Source of the DNA: Candidatus Thorarchaeota archaeon
GTDB taxonomy: Archaea > Asgardarchaeota > Thorarchaeia > Thorarchaeales > Thorarchaeaceae
DNA: 64,000 nucleotides
Assembly (NCBI GenBank): GCA_004524445.1
Contig: SDNP01000016.1
Coordinates: forward strand, 1 to 64,000
Direction of reading: 5' to 3'
Under the pieces are notes generated by a model. The model had not been told where the DNA came from and did not search any database. It saw only the letters and a list, made by a program, of their open reading frames with translations. Below are positions 34,175 through 43,858 of this stretch, piece by piece; within the stretch, counting starts at the first letter, position 1, and every line of letters starts with the position of its first letter. The position numbers and the translations under genes were made by a program.

Positions 34175-34485
34175 TAGCTACTAGTCGATCATACTGGTTT
34201 TGTGCTTTTCCTTTTTCTTTAAGATTGTCAAGCCATCAAAGAAGCCCATTTGAAAGCTTTAATGGCTCTCATCTTTGGAAGCAGGCCGTACACCAATTTG
34301 GAGCTGTTTGAGTCCTGCAGACACACATGATGAACAAGATTGTACATAGTCATTTTGAGCTGCGGTTTTACATCATCAGCCTGATGGTGTCTTAGGAAGT
34401 ATACATTTCTCTTTCTAGTATTCTACACCTGTTCTGAATGCTACGATGGGATGGATTAATAGGGCTATTTTAGGAGAGACTCTCC
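34175..34485. other. Intergenic stretch before the permease pair
   Basis: No gene of normal size. A TATA-like CTTTAAT at 34256 is followed by a 22-codon open frame from ATG 34262 (stop 34330) that I cannot support as a protein; the rest may be a long leader for the permease pair. GGAGAG-A-CTCTCC at 34472-34484 is a perfect palindrome just before the GTG start and overlaps the likely ribosome-binding site. Confidence 0.35.
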
Positions 34486-37284
34486 GTGTTTGCCAGTTCC
34501 ATGCAAAGAAAAGGTATGACCCTCATTGGACTATTACTAGCGAATGCCATCTTTACCGGCTTTTTCTTCTACATCGATTCTTATTCCTTGAGCGTATGGG
34601 ACTACGAAACTCATGTGGGGCCAGCCACAATGGTCATCACTGGATCTGAAGTGATTCATCATATTGAGGGCATTCGTGCTCTTCCGACGGTGACTCGGGC
34701 ATCTTATCTTAGAGTTTCAACAGCACAAATCGTTCCGTATAAGACGGAAAATACCACGGCCTCATTTCACGTTGATAGTATTTCGGATGGCAGCCATTTG
34801 CCAGAAGCACTTGCCCCTGTTCCTGAAGAGCTGCTCAATATGACTGTTAGAGCAGTGTGTCTTGATGAGAAGTTTGTTGATCTGTTTCCCACCATCAATA
34901 ATATCACAGCTGGGCATCTACCCACTGGTCCCGCAGAAATTGCCCTGTCAACGTGGGTCGCAAACAGATTTGGCGTAGGTCCTGGTGATATCATAGTGTA
35001 TGAGCATGGAACAAATAGCTACTATACCCAGCTCGACCTTGTTGGAGTTTATGCACATGAAGAGACAGATACAAGAAATCCAAACTACTACACTGTGGCG
35101 GATGTCATTGTGCCAGCAAATCTCATGACAGAAGAAGGTAGAGAGGCCTATTCTTTCGTTGATACAGATAGAGGTGGATTCTCACCATTCTATTCAGATG
35201 TAGCAATATCTTCATTGAGCACTATTGAAGAATCCATCAGAGAACTAGATCCACAGTACAGCCCCGAAAAGCATTCTTTCTTCTATATTGATGATATCCT
35301 AGCCAAAGGAATTCTGAGGTACAATGCGTGGATTGATTCGACAAAGACAACCCAACTCATCAAAGCACAGAGTTTCTATTTGTTTGGAATAATCTGGCTG
35401 GGAATTTCTGTTAGGTTCAATCTAAAAAAAAGGAAAACAATAGACGATTGGTTCAGTGCAAGAGGTGCCTCATCAAGGCAGATTACTACTTATCGGTTAG
35501 GGGAACTAGTACTACTTGCTTCAATATCAGTCCTGCTCTCGATTCCCATTGGATTCCTAACTAGTAGATTTGGTTTTACAATGGATTATCCCCAAAGCAG
35601 TTATGTCCTGCAATACTCTTCTCATTTCTTCATTTCACTGGATTCTATTGTTTCCCTGATGCTACTGGGAATCCTAGGGCCAGTGGTGATGTTAGCTACC
35701 TTCTTAGGGGTTCAAAAAGCTCGAACAGTGGCAATATCTGGCAGTTCTCGATTAGAACGAATTTCTTCTGCTCTCAGGTTATTGCGTTGGGATATCGTAG
35801 TGGTATCTGTATCTTTGATTACACTAGTTGGTTTATGGGAGATTGGGAACTCCATTGCAGGAACACCACTATTGCTGATTTTGCTATATGGAGCCCCTCT
35901 AGCCTTGATTTTGGGATGCACCAGTCTTCTGACAAAGGGCATTGGAGCCCTATCTCGAATTCTTTCACGAGTGTCAAATAGACCAGCTATGGAATTGGGA
36001 CTAAGAAGAACCGGAAGAGATACTACTTCTGCAGGTGCCACTGTTCTAATCGTTACTCTTGCCCTGAGTCTGACTTGGAATGTCGCTGTAATTGACGCAA
36101 CTATTCCACACACAAATTTGGGTCATGCCAGATTTGCCATAGGAGCAGATGTGACTCTTCGATTGGACGAAGATACCAAGTCTCTGTATTATAGCGATTT
36201 GATTCAGAATATATCTTCAAAGCCGCAAGTGGAGGCCCTGACGAGGGTAACAGTCTACGGTTTCTCCCTATCTTCCGAATTACAGGACACGGTCGAATTT
36301 GTTGTTGTAGATCCTCTGGAATATGCAAGAGTGGGATTTGACTCACGAGGCATTCCTATTGAAGATTCACAGTTAATGAATCCCCTACAAGAGCTGGAAA
36401 AGACCACGAAGGGAGCCGTTGTTACCTCAGATATTGCTAGCCGCTTGGACCTTATCATAGGAGATGCTCTTCGTGCATTCCGACAAAATGGCACATTTGT
36501 TGAAACAGTGACTTTCAATGTGGTTGGGATGGTGGATTCCGTGCCAGACAGTATGATTGGGCCGAACGGATATTCACCACCAGTTCCGAACTCAGATTCT
36601 GTATCAGTTGGGAAGGAACGGATTTGGATAACACGTGAATATGCCTCCGATATACTGAACATAGAAGATGCCTCCATGGATTTGATATGCATAAGACTCA
36701 AACCAAACTCGGATGGACAAGCTTTCTTGAATGAAGTTATCGAGTCGGGGGCGCATGAAGCTTTGAATGGCTATGCTGCTGCATCATCGATTGTAAGGGA
36801 AACAACACAAACTGAGCAACTGGTCATAGCACGGTCTCTGAGTTCCTTCTTGTTGGTGTTTGTAATAGCGTCAATTCCATTATCCTATGTTCTTTATTCC
36901 GTTGATATGCTTGAAGAAGATACTGAGCAAGGAGCACTGCTCCGCGCAATGGGAGTGGAAACCTCCTTAGTGAAGCAATCCATGATGATTGAAATGATTG
37001 GAATTTTTGTCCATAGCTTGTTGCTCCTAACTGTATTTGCTCCCATTCAAACCAACAATTCAATGAATATAACCATCATTTCTTCCAATATGGGACTAAG
37101 AGCATTCCCTGTTGCGGTGATCCCGGCGATGCCAATGATACCGCTTGTGATTCTTTTTGCTTTAACAATCGTCTGCGCATTATCTGTTGGCATAGTTTCA
37201 TCGATGAGTATTGTCAAAGAAGACTTGGCTATGATTGTACATAACACATGGGCGGAGAACCTGCAATTCAGGAGGGAGCAATGA
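34486..37284 (+). CDS. Large FtsX-like ABC transporter permease, first of a pair
   Basis: 932 residues. A first membrane helix (about 11-28) is followed by a large extracellular domain (about 30-290), a helix block (about 295-535), a second external domain (about 540-775) and a last block of three helices (about 785-915): the duplicated-FtsX layout of LolC/MacB-like permeases. The GTG start at 34486 follows a TAG, with GGAG at 34472. A different frame from ATG 34446 encodes a plausible N-terminal cytoplasmic helix (MGWINRAILGETLR), so a frameshift at the start is possible. Its TGA abuts the ATG of the second permease. The matching ATPase is not adjacent. Confidence 0.8.
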   Translation: MFASSMQRKGMTLIGLLLANAIFTGFFFYIDSYSLSVWDYETHVGPATMVITGSEVIHHIEGIRALPTVTRASYLRVSTAQIVPYKTENTTASFHVDSISDGSHLPEALAPVPEELLNMTVRAVCLDEKFVDLFPTINNITAGHLPTGPAEIALSTWVANRFGVGPGDIIVYEHGTNSYYTQLDLVGVYAHEETDTRNPNYYTVADVIVPANLMTEEGREAYSFVDTDRGGFSPFYSDVAISSLSTIEESIRELDPQYSPEKHSFFYIDDILAKGILRYNAWIDSTKTTQLIKAQSFYLFGIIWLGISVRFNLKKRKTIDDWFSARGASSRQITTYRLGELVLLASISVLLSIPIGFLTSRFGFTMDYPQSSYVLQYSSHFFISLDSIVSLMLLGILGPVVMLATFLGVQKARTVAISGSSRLERISSALRLLRWDIVVVSVSLITLVGLWEIGNSIAGTPLLLILLYGAPLALILGCTSLLTKGIGALSRILSRVSNRPAMELGLRRTGRDTTSAGATVLIVTLALSLTWNVAVIDATIPHTNLGHARFAIGADVTLRLDEDTKSLYYSDLIQNISSKPQVEALTRVTVYGFSLSSELQDTVEFVVVDPLEYARVGFDSRGIPIEDSQLMNPLQELEKTTKGAVVTSDIASRLDLIIGDALRAFRQNGTFVETVTFNVVGMVDSVPDSMIGPNGYSPPVPNSDSVSVGKERIWITREYASDILNIEDASMDLICIRLKPNSDGQAFLNEVIESGAHEALNGYAAASSIVRETTQTEQLVIARSLSSFLLVFVIASIPLSYVLYSVDMLEEDTEQGALLRAMGVETSLVKQSMMIEMIGIFVHSLLLLTVFAPIQTNNSMNITIISSNMGLRAFPVAVIPAMPMIPLVILFALTIVCALSVGIVSSMSIVKEDLAMIVHNTWAENLQFRREQ

Positions 37285-40098
37285 ATGTACTTGAGGGAAC
37301 GACTATCTGCCGATATGTCCAGGACTTTGGCGACACTGTTGATTTTCTCTTTATCATCAGGCGTCTTGGGTGGGATTCTCTTTTATATTGATAGTACAGG
37401 CCCCTACGTGCTTTCTGAGATGAGTCAGAATGACCCTGTGCATATGAAAATGGAATTCACTGATTATTTCTATGAGCAGTCTCAAGTGGGAACCCAAGAG
37501 ATTTTGAGCGCAGTACAGACACAGGAAGGAGTACAGCATGCAGAACATCTTCTCTTAATCGATGGGAATCATGAACGTCTGTACAGAAACGAAGAATTTC
37601 AGCGGTATGTATACATGGGTGTGCAAAATACCTACTTCGATTCATTCCGGGAGTCCATCATTCTCTCAGAGGGGGCAATGCCTCTGAATGTAAATGGCTG
37701 CTATTTGGAGAAGAGCATATTTGCACAGACAGGGGCGAGTATCGGCGACTCCCACAAGGTAACCATTGTTGCAAGGCAAGGAGGCTTTCTTGATGTAGAG
37801 TTCGAGAGTAGAACATTTGAAATCATGGGCACATTCGAATCGAGAGGGTTATGGGGTCAATACGAGCTAAATTCAGGAGAGAAATTGCCCATTCTTAAAG
37901 CGATTTTGAGCTTCCAAGGGATGAAAGAGAAATTCAGTTTCTTGGAAGAGGGATACAGGGTAAAACTGACAGATCATATTTGGACTCGTTTTTCAGGCTC
38001 GTTCTTGCGCCATTCAGAGCCAACCCAAGCTGAACTGACTCTACGAAGTGCAAGATATCAGATTGAGCAAAGAACTGCTCCTTGGGCGATTGTCAGTGAG
38101 TTCGCTGCACTGGGAATTGTCAGGTCCTATTCGTCCTGGCAGTCAAGCATGATGGCCATTGCGATTTCTTTCTCGATTCCCACTATCTTCATGGGGATTC
38201 TACTGGTTTACTACTCCACAAAGCTGCTATCTGATAGACTGAGGCGTGATGTTGGCATGCTCAGAGTTAGAGGAGCAAGTATGCGCCAAGCATTATGGTG
38301 GGTCATTAGTTCGACAATTGTAACAGGATTTCTTGGAGCAATTGGAGCGTTGGTAACGGGTATAGCTGCATCCCTGCTTTCGGGTAGTGTCAGGGGATTC
38401 TTTATTTTCGATATTAGTGGAGGTACAGGATTTCAACTGCTTCTGCGGCTGGATTCATTAGCTGCAGTGTTTCTCTTCTCATTTGCATTAGGATTCATAG
38501 TTTCTACAGCATCAACTATTAGGGTTCTTCTTATGCAGCCCTCTAAGGCTCACAGAGAGATCGAACAGGAAACCTCGCTGGAAGAAGATATCTCTAATCC
38601 AATTCCAGAGGTCATAGTTGCCGGCATCTCCGGAGTTCTCTCTTTGCAGTTGCTATTGCTCATTGGACAAGGGACTTTTTCAGGATGGTATACACCAGCT
38701 TTGCTCGTAGTCTTCTTTGGTGCGTTTATAGTATCCTTGACTAGACTGCTATCCAGAGCAACGGGCTGGTTGAAGTGTAAGATAATGGATAGAGTGAATC
38801 ATCCTCTTCTAAGAGTTGGGTCGAAGATTGTTGGTAGAAATGCAGCCGCCAAGATTAGGAGTGAGGCCATCGGGGTCATGTTCATAGCGATGGTGTTTAC
38901 TGCATGTACGTTCTCGGCCATTGCATCGACCACCGGAACTAAACAAATCCAGCAGCTGAAAGCATTTGAAATAGGCGGAGATATTGTTGCAGAAGCTAGA
39001 CCTAGGTTGAGCAATGTAACGGTTGACTTCACCAATGTTTTAGAAGATATCGAGGGTGTTGGACGAGTAAGTGCAATGCTGGCATTTGATGCCCGCGTAA
39101 TTTATCGCACGGTTGGGCCTTATGCTACGATAAATCATGATCGCGTGATTACAGTCTGTGGCGTGCAGCCTGAAGCATGGGCATCTACTGCATTCTTTGA
39201 GCCGTACTTCACGAAGACGATGACTCCTGATGCGGCTCTTGCAGCTATTGAAGAAAATCAGACCAAAGTAATATCCTCATTCAAACCGGTTTTCGGATAC
39301 AACGTGGCAGCGGACAACAGCTATAGCCCCCTCTATGGTTCAACTCTTGGATTACGATTTCCGCTCTATGAATCCATCCTCAATGTATCAATCGTTGATA
39401 TTATGTCGGTCAGCGAGGACCCTGACAGTACAACCTACTTCCCCGGTGAGCCGGACAAGGTAGATTTCATCATCATGCACTTGGATTTGCTTCATCAAAT
39501 GGTTAACTCCACAAAAGTCAGCAAATTCTATATGAAATTGGGCCAGGGTGTTAATTATACCCGAGTGATGGACGATGTACTAGAATCTGCCCCACACAGT
39601 TTCACGAGTATACGCTCAGCGCTGGAGGCGACTGATGAAATTCTTCAGAGTAGAGCAAGTCGTTCCATACATGGGATATATACACTGAATGTGCTGTTTT
39701 CAATCATCTATCTTAGCATAGGGGTTTCAATCATTGCTTCAGACAAAAATAATCTCTACAAGAAACAATTCTCCGTCTTACGCGCGCTCGGATCCGAACA
39801 AAGAGTGATTCAAGGGCTAATGACTATTGATATGTTAATGAGTATAGCAATAGCCGCGGCAATTGGAATCGGCGTGGGACTTCTCATAAGTACAATGATT
39901 GCAGGCACCCCCTTGATGTATTTGGGAATTACGATTACTATCTCATGGACACGGTTGCCCGTTAGTATATCATTGCCCACTCTACTATTTGCCCTTATCA
40001 TTCTACTAAGCTTTATTGTACCCTTGGTCAGTACGTATATCGTAACTACCAGAAGTACGAAAAAGGGAATTGCGGAGGAACTCCAAGCAGCTGTATAG
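37285..40098 (+). CDS. Large FtsX-like ABC transporter permease, second of a pair
   Basis: 937 residues with the same plan as its upstream neighbour: a helix at about 12-30, an external domain to about 280, four or more helices (about 285-480), another external domain (about 560-780) and three C-terminal helices (about 790-930). LSDRLRRDVGMLRVRGASMRQALWWVISS and KKQFSVLRALGSEQRVIQG are the FtsX-type cytoplasmic coupling segments. It starts immediately after the previous stop (TGA-ATG contact), so the two are translated together and probably form a heterodimer. Likely roles are lipid, lipoprotein or peptide extrusion, or a mechanical signal across the membrane. Confidence 0.82.
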   Translation: MYLRERLSADMSRTLATLLIFSLSSGVLGGILFYIDSTGPYVLSEMSQNDPVHMKMEFTDYFYEQSQVGTQEILSAVQTQEGVQHAEHLLLIDGNHERLYRNEEFQRYVYMGVQNTYFDSFRESIILSEGAMPLNVNGCYLEKSIFAQTGASIGDSHKVTIVARQGGFLDVEFESRTFEIMGTFESRGLWGQYELNSGEKLPILKAILSFQGMKEKFSFLEEGYRVKLTDHIWTRFSGSFLRHSEPTQAELTLRSARYQIEQRTAPWAIVSEFAALGIVRSYSSWQSSMMAIAISFSIPTIFMGILLVYYSTKLLSDRLRRDVGMLRVRGASMRQALWWVISSTIVTGFLGAIGALVTGIAASLLSGSVRGFFIFDISGGTGFQLLLRLDSLAAVFLFSFALGFIVSTASTIRVLLMQPSKAHREIEQETSLEEDISNPIPEVIVAGISGVLSLQLLLLIGQGTFSGWYTPALLVVFFGAFIVSLTRLLSRATGWLKCKIMDRVNHPLLRVGSKIVGRNAAAKIRSEAIGVMFIAMVFTACTFSAIASTTGTKQIQQLKAFEIGGDIVAEARPRLSNVTVDFTNVLEDIEGVGRVSAMLAFDARVIYRTVGPYATINHDRVITVCGVQPEAWASTAFFEPYFTKTMTPDAALAAIEENQTKVISSFKPVFGYNVAADNSYSPLYGSTLGLRFPLYESILNVSIVDIMSVSEDPDSTTYFPGEPDKVDFIIMHLDLLHQMVNSTKVSKFYMKLGQGVNYTRVMDDVLESAPHSFTSIRSALEATDEILQSRASRSIHGIYTLNVLFSIIYLSIGVSIIASDKNNLYKKQFSVLRALGSEQRVIQGLMTIDMLMSIAIAAAIGIGVGLLISTMIAGTPLMYLGITITISWTRLPVSISLPTLLFALIILLSFIVPLVSTYIVTTRSTKKGIAEELQAAV

Positions 40099-40243
40099 AT
40101 TGGAATTCTCTATCAAGTCAAATGCTATCAACATAAATTCAATACGTCGGCCGCTTCATCTCGAAAATCGCTGTTCACTCATTTAACTCCAAAAACGTCA
40201 CACCATGAAGAGTTAAAGGCATCTTAGTCAATTCGCTAGAACT

Positions 40244-40804
40244 GTGGATAAATTGACAGGTCAGATCCCAGACTTCGTTCTTTATCATGGCGAAGAATAT
40301 GATTTGGTTGGTATTGATGGCAGGGGACTTCTGAGCCCACATGATTTTGGTCTGGCACCAAAATCACCACATACAGCGTGTTGGAGAGGTTTTGTAATGT
40401 ACTACGAGTGCAAAGAAAATCGTCTGACTCTCCAAGGCATGGATGTGCATTCGGACGCTGCACCCATGATAAATGGTGCAAAACCGGAGGAGAGGGGAGA
40501 GTCTTCGTTCAGGTACCATTACGAAGGGATAGATGTAGAAGTACCCTTCACGGGCACATTAATCCTAGCACGAGATTTCATTGATGAAATGTATGTTCAT
40601 ATGGGTTTTCAGCGCCCACATGCATTCAAAACCGTCATAGAACTCACAGTTGAGAATGGGCACATTCTTCAATCAAGAGAGTTGTCAAGTCAAATGGAAG
40701 AACAGCGAAAACAAAATCCACATAAAGATGCAGTGCCGGGTTCGTCTAGAGAGGAGGACGTGATGCAATGGATAAAAGATCGGTTTTCAAGGGAGGGCAA
40801 ATGA
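40244..40804 (+). CDS. Hypothetical protein
   Basis: 186 residues from GTG 40244. The first 130 residues are beta-rich (PDFVLYHGEEYDLVGIDGRGLLSPHDFGL, then FVMYYECKENRLTLQGMDVHSD, then GIDVEVPFTGTLILARDF), with the closing 50 residues helical and charged. Composition and codon use are normal. No family recognised. It precedes a 69-residue gene by 44 bases and may share its transcript. Confidence 0.6.
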   Translation: MDKLTGQIPDFVLYHGEEYDLVGIDGRGLLSPHDFGLAPKSPHTACWRGFVMYYECKENRLTLQGMDVHSDAAPMINGAKPEERGESSFRYHYEGIDVEVPFTGTLILARDFIDEMYVHMGFQRPHAFKTVIELTVENGHILQSRELSSQMEEQRKQNPHKDAVPGSSREEDVMQWIKDRFSREGK

Positions 40805-40848
40805 CCGAGGAACCGCGCAAATAACAATAAAGGGGTTGAAAGAGCAAA

Positions 40849-41058
40849 TTGAAGATCAACGAAATTGAGTCATTATTGAAAGAAACCAGAAGGGCCTTTA
40901 CAAGAGGGAACTTTGAGGTAGCGGAATATAATCTTCAGAAATGCATCGAGGTTGATCCACAGGTTTCAAAAGACTACATGCGTGAGCTTCTCGAAACAGA
41001 AGAGAACCAAGATGTTAAGGACCATGTCTTGAAACTCTACTTTCTAAATTTCATTTGA
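40849..41058 (+). CDS. Small TPR-like helical protein
   Basis: 69 residues from TTG 40849, after AAGGGGTTG. The sequence is one TPR-like helix pair (LLKETRRAFTRGNFEVAEYNLQKCIEVDPQVSKDYMRELL) plus a tail. It resembles a single tetratricopeptide unit, which usually mediates protein contacts; no more can be said. Confidence 0.5.
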   Translation: MKINEIESLLKETRRAFTRGNFEVAEYNLQKCIEVDPQVSKDYMRELLETEENQDVKDHVLKLYFLNFI

Positions 41059-41138
41059 AGTCAGACATGACAAAGGCGGATTTTTTAGTCACAAAAAAGA
41101 GGGATGTCGAGGGCCGTGATAGACCCTCTATTGGGTTC

Positions 41139-41345
41139 TTACTCCTCGTATCGGAAGGCTACCTTTACATTAGCTCGGTATTGCACTATCTTGCCATCTT
41201 CAACATCACAGGTCCAATCAAGGACATCAAGCCCGTGGATGTTCCTGATTGTTTCCGAAGCCGTGTCTAATGCATTATGAACTGCATCTTCAAAGCTTTC
41301 TTCTGAGGACCCAACGAGTTCAATGATTTTTGCTACAGTCAACAT
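41139..41345 (-). CDS. Dodecin, flavin-binding dodecamer
   Basis: 68 residues, standard for dodecins. The pattern VAKIIELVGSSEESFEDAVHNALDTASETIRNIHGLDVLDW, then IVQYRANVKVAFRYEE, matches the family; the Trp in LDW and the Gln in IVQYRAN are the residues that stack with and hold flavin. Dodecins store riboflavin or FMN and quench its excited state. Downstream of and convergent with the TPR-like gene. Confidence 0.9.
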   Translation of the reverse strand: MLTVAKIIELVGSSEESFEDAVHNALDTASETIRNIHGLDVLDWTCDVEDGKIVQYRANVKVAFRYEE

Positions 41346-41438
41346 ATATCCTCTCAGTAAACTATATTGAAGTCCCTTTCATAAAGCTGTGGATGCTTAC
41401 ATTCTAGGCTAGAAAGCAGTATTCAGGGCGCAATCATA

Positions 41439-41780
41439 TTAGATTGGCTTGAGTTTCCAAACTCTCCAGCTCTCGTAGAGGATGACGAATAGAGCAAAAG
41501 AACAAACACCTACGAACATCAAGTCAGAATCCCTGAGTGGCAGACTCACAAGCAAGAATCCATATTAGAGGAGAGCGGCTACAAATAGGGTGGCAGGGAA
41601 AGCAAACCGTGGTAACAATACTTTTCTAATTCTCACAAATAGAGACAGAGAGCCAACCTTCATAGCTTCAGTGGCATAATATTCTCCATGCTGATTTTTG
41701 CCAGCGAGCTCCAAATCAAAGAGTTTTGTCGGATGATGCAGTGCAAGACTCGGACTAGAGAAGTGAAGGATATCCCACAT
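41439..41780 (-). pseudogene. Small membrane protein interrupted by an in-frame TAA
   Basis: Starts at ATG 41780, inside the last codons of the upstream gene. The frame runs to TAA 41565-41567 in the middle of a hydrophobic segment (FAFPATLFVAALL, stop, YGFLLVSLPL) and then continues open to TAA 41439 with a second helix (LMFVGVCSFALFVILYESWRVWKLKPI). Joined, it would be a 112-residue protein with two membrane helices. The stop therefore looks like a nonsense mutation or sequencing error. No family recognised. Confidence 0.55.
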
Positions 41781-42483
41781 TTTCTGTGATGATATTGTAG
41801 AAGGACTCCAAGGGGCCTATAAGTAGACCATCTGAATTCAGCCAAAAGCCCGTTTCAGCATAACCTGTTATCTCGGGATGTCCGTACTCGGTAAGGCTTC
41901 CCGTCCACGTTCCGTTTTGTACATACACCATCTGATCAGATGAAGTATATCCAAGATAGAAGAAGGTATCATCATCAAAGAAGATACTGACATAGAAGTC
42001 GATGGGCCAGGTTGATGGAAAATTATCTGGATATTCCTCGGCATCAGACATTTGAGCTATTGCATTGTCTACTAGAGCCCCACTCATGATGTTCCATTGA
42101 TGCAATGGGATTTCACCTGTGCCAACAAGGTTGGCCGTACATGGCGTAAAGAGGACCTCGATTAGACCGTGTTCAGAGGCTTTTGTCATTCTCACTGCAT
42201 CGACAAACGCAGTCGGCTCATTTCGCTGATAATAGTTGGTTAGATTTTCATTCACAAAGGTTGAGTTGCTCATCCAATAGAACTCGACATCATCGCGCCG
42301 AGTATTAAGATACTCAGCAGCTCGTATGCCAAAACTGCCACCTGTTGCATTGGTGGGAGTTGTTACTCCGTCAGGCAAGAAGAAGGTGACAGCAAGGAAA
42401 CTACCCACTATGATTAGAGCAAACGCAACCGCTGCGACTATGCTGGTTCGCAGATTTGTTTCATAGTTTCTCAACAGATTCAC
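41755..42483 (-). CDS. Exported membrane-anchored protein of unknown function
   Basis: 242 residues. After NYETNLRTS a hydrophobic anchor (IVAAVAFALIIVGSFLAVTFFL, about 15-36) leads into an outside domain rich in Asn, Thr, Tyr and Asp (WMSNSTFVNENLTNYYQ, then PSTWPIDFYVSIFFDDDTFFYLGYT). Several N-x-S/T sites could be glycosylated. No family recognised. It overlaps the start of the interrupted membrane gene by 26 bases, so the two were co-translated. Confidence 0.65.
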   Translation of the reverse strand: MNLLRNYETNLRTSIVAAVAFALIIVGSFLAVTFFLPDGVTTPTNATGGSFGIRAAEYLNTRRDDVEFYWMSNSTFVNENLTNYYQRNEPTAFVDAVRMTKASEHGLIEVLFTPCTANLVGTGEIPLHQWNIMSGALVDNAIAQMSDAEEYPDNFPSTWPIDFYVSIFFDDDTFFYLGYTSSDQMVYVQNGTWTGSLTEYGHPEITGYAETGFWLNSDGLLIGPLESFYNIITENVGYPSLL

Positions 42484-42585
42484 CGACTTTTACATTAGCA
42501 ACTATTGATATTACTCTACGTTTTGAACAGAGTCTTCAAATCATTGTACATTAATCTCATGAACAAAGAGCGAGAGTTCATCCCA

Positions 42586-43230
42586 TCATTCAGTGTGCGC
42601 CTCATTCCAAATCTCTGCTTCTTCCTCCACAACATCAGGGGGTAAGAGGTGAGGCTCTCCAGCACCTAGAGCAATGGAGTATACTTGACATGCCCTCTCT
42701 AGAAGTACTGCATTACTGAAAGCTTCTTTGAGGGTCTTACCAATGCAAAGCGCACCATGGCTCGCCAGTAATACTGCGCTTCGCCCTTCCAGAGCCTTGA
42801 CCACATTCTTTGCCAAATAGGTTGTCCCAGCCATTGCATACTCACTAACTCTAATCTCCCCACCAAGGTACGGAGCAATTTCATCAGAGATTACAGGAAG
42901 CGGTTTTCGAATGGTTGCCAAGGCTGTCGCGTATACGCTATGTGAATGCACTATCGCCTTGGCATCGTCTCTATTCTTGTAGATCTCAAGGTGAGTAGCT
43001 GTTTCAGTACTTGGAGGGAGATGTCCGTCGACAACTTCCCCCTCTAAGTCGATGACTATGATATCTTCTTGCTCCATCTCAGAGTATGGAACAGAACTGG
43101 GAGTGACGACAACATGGTCCCCTTTTCTTACACTCACATTACCAGAGGAGCCTATCACCATGCCGCGCTCGAGCATTGTCTTTGATACGTTCAGGACCTC
43201 ACCCTTGAGATTCTCATGCATTCCAGTCAC
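42586..43230 (-). CDS. Class II aldolase/adducin family protein (fuculose-phosphate aldolase-like)
   Basis: 214 residues. Zinc ligands HSHS (IVHSHSVYATALA, about residues 94-97) and His in LASHGALCIGKT (near 157) are present, and GSSGNVSVRKGDHVVVTPSS (near 28) is the phosphate-binding segment. Family members cleave fuculose-1-phosphate or related sugar phosphates to dihydroxyacetone phosphate and an aldehyde; archaeal ones are also used in ribose or methylthioribose salvage. No partner gene is adjacent, so the substrate is open. Confidence 0.87.
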   Translation of the reverse strand: MTGMHENLKGEVLNVSKTMLERGMVIGSSGNVSVRKGDHVVVTPSSVPYSEMEQEDIIVIDLEGEVVDGHLPPSTETATHLEIYKNRDDAKAIVHSHSVYATALATIRKPLPVISDEIAPYLGGEIRVSEYAMAGTTYLAKNVVKALEGRSAVLLASHGALCIGKTLKEAFSNAVLLERACQVYSIALGAGEPHLLPPDVVEEEAEIWNEAHTE

Positions 43231-43399
43231 CGGTCTTCAGTAAATTAGAGAGTCCTGTTATAAAATGGATGCATCGGTAGAGGCATGTCTTGAGTTGACT
43301 TCTCTGAACCATGATTCTTGCGCTTATGGTTTGACCTTAAGTCCTTGAGTGATAGAGGTTTCTGAGTCTTGAAAGACAGGCATGTTTCATATGGGCACC

Positions 43400-43407
43400 A
43401 TTTATCA
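43400..43407 (+). promoter_or_regulatory. TATA box for the arsenate-reductase-like gene
   Basis: ATTTATCA lies about 25-30 bases before ATG 43430 and so predicts a leaderless transcript; it also rules out the upstream in-frame ATG 43382. Confidence 0.45.
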
Positions 43408-43429
43408 ATACTGTAGCCAAGAAAAGCAA

Positions 43430-43849
43430 ATGCGCAGAGTCTTGTTTCTTTGCACGGGAAATTCTGCACGAAGTCAGATGGCGGAAGCAATCCTGAGGAA
43501 ATTGGGCGGAGAGAATTTTGAAGTCCGTAGCGCGGGAACCGATATAGCATCTGAAGTGAACCCTTATGCAATTGAAGCTCTTCGAGAAATCGACGCCCCT
43601 GTTGGTGGGTTGCATCCTAAGAAGGTAAACAGGTTCACGAACCAAGAATTTGATTTGGTGGTCACAGTCTGCGATAATGCAAAACAACAATGCCCTCACT
43701 TCCCAGGAGCAAAACAGATGTTACACTGGTCGCTTGAGGATCCAGCAGCATACCAAGGATCCCATTTCGAAATACTGACAAAATTTCGAGAAACTCGGGA
43801 CGAGATAGAATCAAGAATACGAGAGATAATACTGAAAAGAGAAGCCTGA
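43430..43849 (+). CDS. arsC: Arsenate reductase, thioredoxin-coupled ArsC (low-MW phosphatase fold)
   Basis: 139 residues from ATG 43430. The P-loop CTGNSARSQMAEA (Cys at 8) and the pair of downstream cysteines in VTVCDNAKQQCPHFPG (about 80 and 87) form the three-cysteine relay of thioredoxin-linked arsenate reductases; the catalytic Asp is in SLEDPA. It reduces As(V) to As(III). No arsenite pump or ArsR is adjacent, so its use depends on genes elsewhere. Convergent with topoisomerase IB, 9 bases apart. Confidence 0.88.
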   Translation: MRRVLFLCTGNSARSQMAEAILRKLGGENFEVRSAGTDIASEVNPYAIEALREIDAPVGGLHPKKVNRFTNQEFDLVVTVCDNAKQQCPHFPGAKQMLHWSLEDPAAYQGSHFEILTKFRETRDEIESRIREIILKREA

Positions 43850-43858
43850 TTTTGTGGT

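Noticed and set aside
34446..34649. 67-codon frame before the permease
   Set aside because: Mostly overlaps the permease in another frame; only the first 14 residues may be of interest and are listed as a possible frameshift.
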